From Actinobacillus indolicus (GTDB lineage: Bacteria > Pseudomonadota > Gammaproteobacteria > Enterobacterales > Pasteurellaceae): 64,000 bases of DNA. Each line of letters begins with the position of its first letter. Position 1 is the first letter of the stretch. The notes under the pieces are model-generated. The model saw only the letters and a list, made by a program, of their open reading frames with translations, had not been told where the DNA came from and made no database searches. Positions 58,869 through 64,000 of this stretch are shown here, one piece after another. A program made the position numbers and the translations under genes. The DNA lies in NCBI RefSeq assembly GCF_901764975.1, contig NZ_CABFKH010000003.1, positions 62,001-126,000 on the forward strand, given 5' to 3'.

Positions 58869-59984
58869 ATGTCACAAGAAATCAAACAACAAAATGATGA
58901 GATTGATCTTATTGAACTTATTAAAGTTCTTTGGGATAAGAAAATTTGGATCATCTTAAGTACTTTTGTGTTTACTGCGCTTGCAGGCGTTTATGCGTTT
59001 ACAGCAAAAGAACAATGGACTTCTAAAGCGGAAGTGATTGCACCTAAAGTCACGGATTTAGGGACTTATTTTAATATCCGAAAAGAGTATTCTCGTATTT
59101 TAGGTGGTGAGTTTGATGCTGGAGCTTTTGCAGGTGGTATGTTTGGCAAATTTAACTTATTATCTGAGTCTTTAGATGAGCGTGCAAAGTTTTTCCTTCA
59201 ATCTAATGTTTATCAAAAATTAACGGAAGGAAAAGATGAACAAACTGCGAGAGTGATTTTATCAGATCTTATTAATGAAAATACCAAAATCACAAAACCA
59301 GATCCTAAAAAAGAGCCCGATCTTATCGGTAGAAAAATTAGTTTTTCTGCAGAAACACCTGAAGATGCTCGTACAACTTTGGAGCAATTTATTGGATTCG
59401 TTAGTAATTCAGCTTACCAATTGGAATTAGAAAACTTTTTAATTGGATTTAATGAAGTTGTCAATGATTTAAACTATGAGAAAACCAAGTTTGAAAGAGA
59501 TTTAACAATTCAACATAAAGTTCAATTAGAAAACCTGAACAATGCACTGAGTATTGCGAAATCTGCCGGAATTAAAGAGTATTCAAAATCGTTTGGTTCT
59601 ATGAATAATGAGGCAGCTTTACAAGCTATTGCTATGTCTGAAACTAAAATTCCTCTTTCAGATTCAAAATTAAGTGATGGTACTTACCTTTTCATGCTAG
59701 GTGAAAAATACCTACAAGCACAAATTGATGTAATTACACAAAAAGGCATAATTTACCCACCGAGATATTACCAAGTTTCAGAGTTACTAAAAGAGTTAGA
59801 ACCATTGCTAGTAAAAACAAAGGAAGCTAAGGCTAATGCATTTAGTTATCAAGCTAGTCCGGATTATCCTGTGGCGAAGGATAAACCCCAAAAAGCATTA
59901 ATTTTGTTAATTGCAGCTATTTTAGGTGCAATTTTTAGTTCTTTTTATATTTTTATAGTGCAACTTTTTAATAAAAGACTTTAA
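58869..59984 (+). CDS. wzz: Wzz-type polysaccharide chain-length determinant
   Basis: A 371-residue inner-membrane protein. The Wzz domain opens IDLIELIKVLWDKKIWIILSTFVFTALAGVYAF with TM1 at about 28-48. A large periplasmic alpha-helical region follows and TM2 is near 341-361 (ALILLIAAILGAIFSSFYIFIVQ), preceded by the Pro-rich PDYPVAKDKPQKA. This is the co-polymerase that sets O-antigen chain length. First gene of the locus, set 301 bases from erpA. Confidence 0.88.
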   Translation: MSQEIKQQNDEIDLIELIKVLWDKKIWIILSTFVFTALAGVYAFTAKEQWTSKAEVIAPKVTDLGTYFNIRKEYSRILGGEFDAGAFAGGMFGKFNLLSESLDERAKFFLQSNVYQKLTEGKDEQTARVILSDLINENTKITKPDPKKEPDLIGRKISFSAETPEDARTTLEQFIGFVSNSAYQLELENFLIGFNEVVNDLNYEKTKFERDLTIQHKVQLENLNNALSIAKSAGIKEYSKSFGSMNNEAALQAIAMSETKIPLSDSKLSDGTYLFMLGEKYLQAQIDVITQKGIIYPPRYYQVSELLKELEPLLVKTKEAKANAFSYQASPDYPVAKDKPQKALILLIAAILGAIFSSFYIFIVQLFNKRL

Positions 59985-59997
59985 TGCATACCATAAT

Positions 59998-61254
59998 ATG
60001 AATAATAGTAATGTCATAAAAAATATCGTTGCACTAACTTTTTTACAGTTGTCAAATTATATCGTTCCTTTGATGGCATGGCCTTTATTGGCTAGAACAT
60101 TAGGTATTGAGCAGTTTGGACTTTTGATGATGCTATTTGCAATTTGCTCAATGGCTAATGTTTTTACTGATTTTGGATTTAATTTATCGGCTACGCATAA
60201 AATTGCTCAATTTACTAATGATAAAGAATATGTTGGTCAGTTATTAGGTAATATCTTTTTTATCAAGGTAATATTTGCGATTATTGCAAGTATTATTACA
60301 TATATATATATCGATTTAAGTCTTTTTTCTCAGGAGGATACGCTACTGGATTATATATCAATTTTGCTTATTATGTTTATTATTTTTTCCCAGTCTATTC
60401 ATTGTATTTGGTTCTTTCAGGGTATTGAAAAGATGAAATACATTACTAAAATAAATATAATAGCTAAGTTAGGATATGTTTTTTTATTATTTTTTTCCTT
60501 TTTATTTTTTCAAAGTATTAATATTGCATTATTTTGTTTCTTTATAACACAATTGTTTATTAGTTTTTTATTTATTAGGTGCATATATAAAGAAAAATTT
60601 TATATTTTACCTCCAAAAATGAATATGATTTATAAAGAACTGCAACATAGTTTTAGTTTTTTTACCTCAAGAGTTGCAGTGTCAATATATACACTATGTA
60701 ATACATTAATTTTAGGATATTTCAGTGGAGTTACTATGGTTGGTTTATATAGTTCTGCTGAAAAGGTCTATCAAGCAGGTAATGGGCTTGTAGGTGTTGT
60801 ATCTCAAGCTTTATTTCCGTACTCTGTGAGAACAAAAAACATTCAGTTACTATTTAAAATATCATCGGTGATGTTTTTTATAGTAAGTATATCCTCATAT
60901 ATTATTAGCTTTTTTTCTGCGGATATTATGGGAATATTATTCGGTGATAACTTTCGTGATAGTGGTAGATTACTAAATATATTTTTAGTTATTTTAACAT
61001 TTTCTTCTATCTCTATGATTATGGGCTATCCAATGTTTTCCGCTTTAAATTCTGTTAAGTGGGCAAACTATACCGTTATATTTGGAGCTGTATTTCATTT
61101 GATTGGAATAGTATGTTTAGTAACAATGAAAGTAATTACTATAGAGAATGTTTTATTTCTTACACTAATAACAGAAGTGTTAGTTTTTGTGTTAAGAATA
61201 AGTTGTGCATGTTTCTTATATAGGAGAAATAATAAATGTCTCAAACTGACATAG
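59998..61254 (+). CDS. wzx: O-antigen flippase (Wzx family)
   Basis: A 418-residue membrane protein with about 12 helices of the MATE/polysaccharide-transport type. It shows IVPLMAWPLLARTLGIEQFGLLMMLFAI and FTDFGFNLSATHKIAQ near the N-terminus, YSSAEKVYQAGNGLVGVVSQALFPYS in the middle. It flips the undecaprenyl-diphosphate-linked unit across the inner membrane. Base composition is very AT-rich. It overlaps the next gene by 19 bases. Confidence 0.85.
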   Translation: MNNSNVIKNIVALTFLQLSNYIVPLMAWPLLARTLGIEQFGLLMMLFAICSMANVFTDFGFNLSATHKIAQFTNDKEYVGQLLGNIFFIKVIFAIIASIITYIYIDLSLFSQEDTLLDYISILLIMFIIFSQSIHCIWFFQGIEKMKYITKINIIAKLGYVFLLFFSFLFFQSINIALFCFFITQLFISFLFIRCIYKEKFYILPPKMNMIYKELQHSFSFFTSRVAVSIYTLCNTLILGYFSGVTMVGLYSSAEKVYQAGNGLVGVVSQALFPYSVRTKNIQLLFKISSVMFFIVSISSYIISFFSADIMGILFGDNFRDSGRLLNIFLVILTFSSISMIMGYPMFSALNSVKWANYTVIFGAVFHLIGIVCLVTMKVITIENVLFLTLITEVLVFVLRISCACFLYRRNNKCLKLT

Positions 61255-62225
61255 ATATTGTTTTAATTTGGGTTGATAATAATGATCCAAAGTGGCAAGA
61301 AGATTTTTTTTATCATAAAAAAGATGGCGAAGCTATTAATAGTGCTAGATTTAGAGATTGGGAGAATTTGCATTATTGGTTTCGAGGAATTGAAAAAAAT
61401 GCTCCTTGGGTGAGAAAAGTTCATTTAGTTACTAGTGGTCATTTTCCTTCTTGGCTAAATAGAACTCACACTAAATTAAATTTAGTTTCTCATTCAGATT
61501 ATATTGATAAAAAATTTCTGCCAACATTTAATTCTCACTCCATTGAGTTAAATTTGCATAGAATAGATGATTTATCTGAAAAATTTATTTTCTTTAATGA
61601 TGATATGTTTTTAGTTAATTTAACTCAACCAGAAGATTTTTTTAAGAATAGTTTGCCAAGAGATGTTTCTATATTAAATGCTTATTCGGGAGAGGGAATA
61701 TCTCATATATTGATGAATGATTTAAATATAATAAATAAGTATTTTAATAAAAAAACTGTTATAAAAAATAATTTTTTTAAATTCTTTAATTTTAATTATG
61801 GTGTAGATCTGCTAAGAACTATTTCGCTCTTGCCTTGGCCACGTTTTACTGGTTTTTTTGACCCTCACCTTCCTCAACCTTTTTTAAAATCAACGTTTGT
61901 AGAAGTATGGCAAAAAGAATCTAAATTACTAGATGAAGTAACTAGCCATAAGTTTCGAGATTCTCAGGATGTTAACCAATATTTATTTAGATATTGGCAG
62001 CTAGTATCTGGAAATTTTATTCCAAACAAAATTAGAGATATTGGTATAACTTATCATTTGACTGATGATAACGTTGATATTGCGGTCAAAATACTTAAGA
62101 GTGAAAAATATAAAATGATGTGTATTAATGATACTTCATTTTTTCATGATTTTGAAATGGTTAAAAGGAAAATTAATTCCGCGTTAGAATATAAGTTTCC
62201 TGAAAAATCTACTTTTGAGATATAA
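61236..62225 (+). CDS. Stealth-family polysaccharide phosphotransferase
   Basis: A 329-residue cytosolic protein. Region CR1 is IDIVLIWVDNNDPKWQ at the N-terminus and CR2 is ARFRDWENLHYWFRGIEKNAPWVRKVHLVTSGHFP. CR3-type sequence includes EKFIFFNDDMFLVN. Stealth enzymes join sugars through phosphodiester links, as in capsules of Neisseria and Actinobacillus. Here it sits in a Wzx/Wzy locus, so a phosphate-containing repeat unit is predicted. Start inside the wzx end. Confidence 0.88.
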   Translation: MSQTDIDIVLIWVDNNDPKWQEDFFYHKKDGEAINSARFRDWENLHYWFRGIEKNAPWVRKVHLVTSGHFPSWLNRTHTKLNLVSHSDYIDKKFLPTFNSHSIELNLHRIDDLSEKFIFFNDDMFLVNLTQPEDFFKNSLPRDVSILNAYSGEGISHILMNDLNIINKYFNKKTVIKNNFFKFFNFNYGVDLLRTISLLPWPRFTGFFDPHLPQPFLKSTFVEVWQKESKLLDEVTSHKFRDSQDVNQYLFRYWQLVSGNFIPNKIRDIGITYHLTDDNVDIAVKILKSEKYKMMCINDTSFFHDFEMVKRKINSALEYKFPEKSTFEI

Positions 62226-62226
62226 T

Positions 62227-63303
62227 ATGTTAGCAACTTATCTTATTTATAATCTAACATTAATCTTTGGAGGAGGATTAGCCTTTTTATCCCAGATAGA
62301 AAATAAAAAAGTATATAAAGATGTATTATATACTTTATCTTTTTTTATTGTGTGGCTAGTAGGAGCTTTTCGTTATAATGTTGGGACAGATTATCCAAAT
62401 TATGTATATATTTTTGAAAATATAGATGAATATGAATTTGGAAAGCTTGAACCATTATACTATTTGTTAAATCAACTAATTTTATATCTTAATTTAGATG
62501 CTCAGTGGTTATTTTTTGTTACATCTTTTATTATTACCTTTTTTGTATATAAAGTAGGTAAGAATTATCACAGAGGGTGGTTTGTTGTTTTCTTTATCTT
62601 ATTATTTTATTTTCAATCTTTTAACATAGTTAGGCAAATAGTTGCAATGAGTATTATGTTATATGGTATCCATAGTTTAATACATTCATCTAATTGGAAG
62701 TTTCTTATCTGTATATTGTTTGCAGCAGGATTTCACTATAGTGCATTTATCTTTTTACCTCTTTTTATTTTTAGAAAAGTTAGGATTGGTTGGTTTACGG
62801 GAATTATAATGTTATGTCTTTGTTTATTTATTATAACTAAACTGGATATAGTCAATATTATATTGCAAAATCCTATAATTCAAGACTCCAAATATGGTGT
62901 TTATGCATTTAATGAATATAATAAAGAAACTGAAATTGGAAGTGGTGTAGGTATTGTTATTCAGCTCCTTATCCCTATATCTTTTTTATTATTGGTTATT
63001 TTTATGAAGGATCTAAAAGGATATTCTATTATATCTTTATTATGTATTGGTTTTATTATAAGTATGTTAATGACTTTAAATGTATATATTTTTACAAGAG
63101 TTATGGTTATGTTATCCTCTTGTTATTTATTTGCTGTAAGTTATATTTATAATAGCACATTTAGGCTAAAAAACATCTTATTAATTTTTTTGTTATTAAT
63201 AAATGTGATAATGTTTGAACATACGATTAATATTGCCCAATTCAATTTATATAGCGGGTTAGGGATATCTCCTTATCAATCTATTTTAGGGTTTTTTCTA
63301 TGA
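62227..63303 (+). CDS. wzy: EpsG-family polysaccharide polymerase (Wzy-like)
   Basis: A 358-residue membrane protein with about ten helices. The EpsG hallmark is AFRYNVGTDYPNYVYIFE (about residue 45) with EPLYYLLNQLI, and QSFNIVRQIVAMSIMLYGI (about 130). It probably polymerises the repeat unit in the periplasm. The ATG at 62227 is two bases after the preceding gene; a TTG at 62215 is less likely. Overlaps the next gene by four bases (ATGA). Confidence 0.8.
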   Translation: MLATYLIYNLTLIFGGGLAFLSQIENKKVYKDVLYTLSFFIVWLVGAFRYNVGTDYPNYVYIFENIDEYEFGKLEPLYYLLNQLILYLNLDAQWLFFVTSFIITFFVYKVGKNYHRGWFVVFFILLFYFQSFNIVRQIVAMSIMLYGIHSLIHSSNWKFLICILFAAGFHYSAFIFLPLFIFRKVRIGWFTGIIMLCLCLFIITKLDIVNIILQNPIIQDSKYGVYAFNEYNKETEIGSGVGIVIQLLIPISFLLLVIFMKDLKGYSIISLLCIGFIISMLMTLNVYIFTRVMVMLSSCYLFAVSYIYNSTFRLKNILLIFLLLINVIMFEHTINIAQFNLYSGLGISPYQSILGFFL

Positions 63304-64000
63304 AAATAATGCAAGTTAATTCAGTTTATAACTTTGGCAGCACTGGCCGCATTGTTAAAGATCTAAAAGAGGTTATTCAATCTCAAGGAGCGGAAGGGGT
63401 AATCATCTATGGCAGAGGAAATGATAGTTCAGACAATAATGTATTTAAAATAGGAGCTGATCTAGATTTTAAATTGCATGTTATTTACTCTAGGTTGACT
63501 GATAAATCTGGTTTTTTCTCTAGTTATTACACAAGAAAAGTAATAAAAAAAATAAAAGAGTATGCGCCTGATTTAATTCATTTACATAATGTCCATGGAT
63601 ATTATATAAATATTGAATTGTTGTTTAATTTCATAAAAGAGTATGGGAAACCAATTGTGTGGACACTACATGATTGTTGGCCATTTACAGGGCATTGTGC
63701 TTATTATGATGCTGTTAGTTGTCAGAAATGGCAAGAAGAGTGTAAAAAGTGTCCCCAGACTCATGAGTATCCTAAAAGTTTTATTGATAATAGTTTAGAC
63801 AATTTTCATAGAAAAAAAATTTTATTTACATCTATAGAACAACTATACTTAGTTACACCTTCTGAGTGGCTTAAGCAAGAGGTTAAAAAAAGTTTTTTAA
63901 AAGAATATCCTTGCTATGTTATACCTAATGGTATTGATTTAAAGGAATTTAACTCAAATAATTTTTCTCAGGAAAATAAAAATATATTTCAGCCTTGTAA
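63300..64000 (+). CDS. GT4-type glycosyltransferase (5' part only)
   Basis: The first 233 residues of a glycosyltransferase cut by the window end. It opens MKIMQVNSVYNFGSTGRIVKDL, a GT4 start, then HLHNVHGYYINIELLFNFIKEYGKP, VWTLHDCWPFTGHCAYYD, CKKCPQTHEYPKS and VIPNGIDLKEF, a pattern seen in WcaC-like transferases of O-antigen and capsule loci. The start is an ATG overlapping the polymerase stop. Substrate unknown. Confidence 0.85.
   Translation, partial: MKIMQVNSVYNFGSTGRIVKDLKEVIQSQGAEGVIIYGRGNDSSDNNVFKIGADLDFKLHVIYSRLTDKSGFFSSYYTRKVIKKIKEYAPDLIHLHNVHGYYINIELLFNFIKEYGKPIVWTLHDCWPFTGHCAYYDAVSCQKWQEECKKCPQTHEYPKSFIDNSLDNFHRKKILFTSIEQLYLVTPSEWLKQEVKKSFLKEYPCYVIPNGIDLKEFNSNNFSQENKNIFQPC

Overview
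The window is chromosomal DNA of a Pasteurellaceae bacterium, most likely the Actinobacillus pleuropneumoniae/suis/equuli group or a close Mannheimia-like relative. The main evidence is the many copies of a DNA-uptake signal with core ACAAGCGGT followed by an A/T stretch and TTTGCAAA, which is the Apl-type signal rather than the H. influenzae AAGTGCGGT type. The proteins agree: the tmRNA tag is ANDEQYALAA, and ygiW-qseBC, metJ, an OmpP2-like porin and ptsHI-crr look gamma-proteobacterial. The species call is inference.

Layout. 1-3543: azlCD end, gph, lgt, a TSUP permease and rppH. 3544-4148: a gene-poor stretch with clustered GATC sites and DnaA-box-like 9-mers that I read as a candidate chromosomal origin, lying between divergent genes. 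4149-6652: ygiW-qseB-qseC, preceded by a QseB/PmrA-type direct repeat. 6727-12664: rph, yicC, murB, a birA lacking the DNA-binding domain, rpoH and an organophosphate antiporter. 12905-13269: ssrA (tmRNA). 13631-18558: cysE-gpsA-secB-rhodanese, trigger factor and a BON-LysM protein, all on the minus strand. 18790-23322: holC, two GNAT acetyltransferases and valS. 23378-25772: panF-yhdT, metJ and acpP. 26131-29631: proS and argS, convergent. 29659-34846: yecM, two lipoproteins, a YccS-type membrane protein and ubiD. 35019-40167: znuA, then lpxB-ybjD-ppnN on the minus strand. 40368-42692: a porin and asd. 43026-45681: ptsH-ptsI-crr. 45892-49260: miaB, manA and an unknown exported protein. 49331-54829: slyD-ilvA-glmM and rpiA-serA. 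54942-56397: a 53-residue lipoprotein gene, then a SIMPL-domain gene framed by two inverted copies of a ~215 bp MITE-like element. 56423-58567: trmO, menA and erpA. 58869-64000: the start of an O-antigen/surface polysaccharide locus (wzz, wzx, a Stealth-type phosphotransferase, an EpsG-type polymerase and a truncated GT4 glycosyltransferase), visibly more AT-rich than the rest and probably acquired horizontally. The window ends inside it.

Function. Most of the window is core housekeeping: translation (valS, proS, argS, tmRNA, miaB, trmO), envelope (murB, glmM, lgt, lpxB, porin, lipoproteins), sugar transport (PTS) and amino-acid synthesis (serA, ilvA, asd, cysE, metJ). Six of the eleven convergent gene ends are closed by two uptake signals in inverted orientation, which form a hairpin and probably act as two-way terminators. 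No CRISPR array, prophage, complete insertion sequence, rRNA or tRNA gene was seen.
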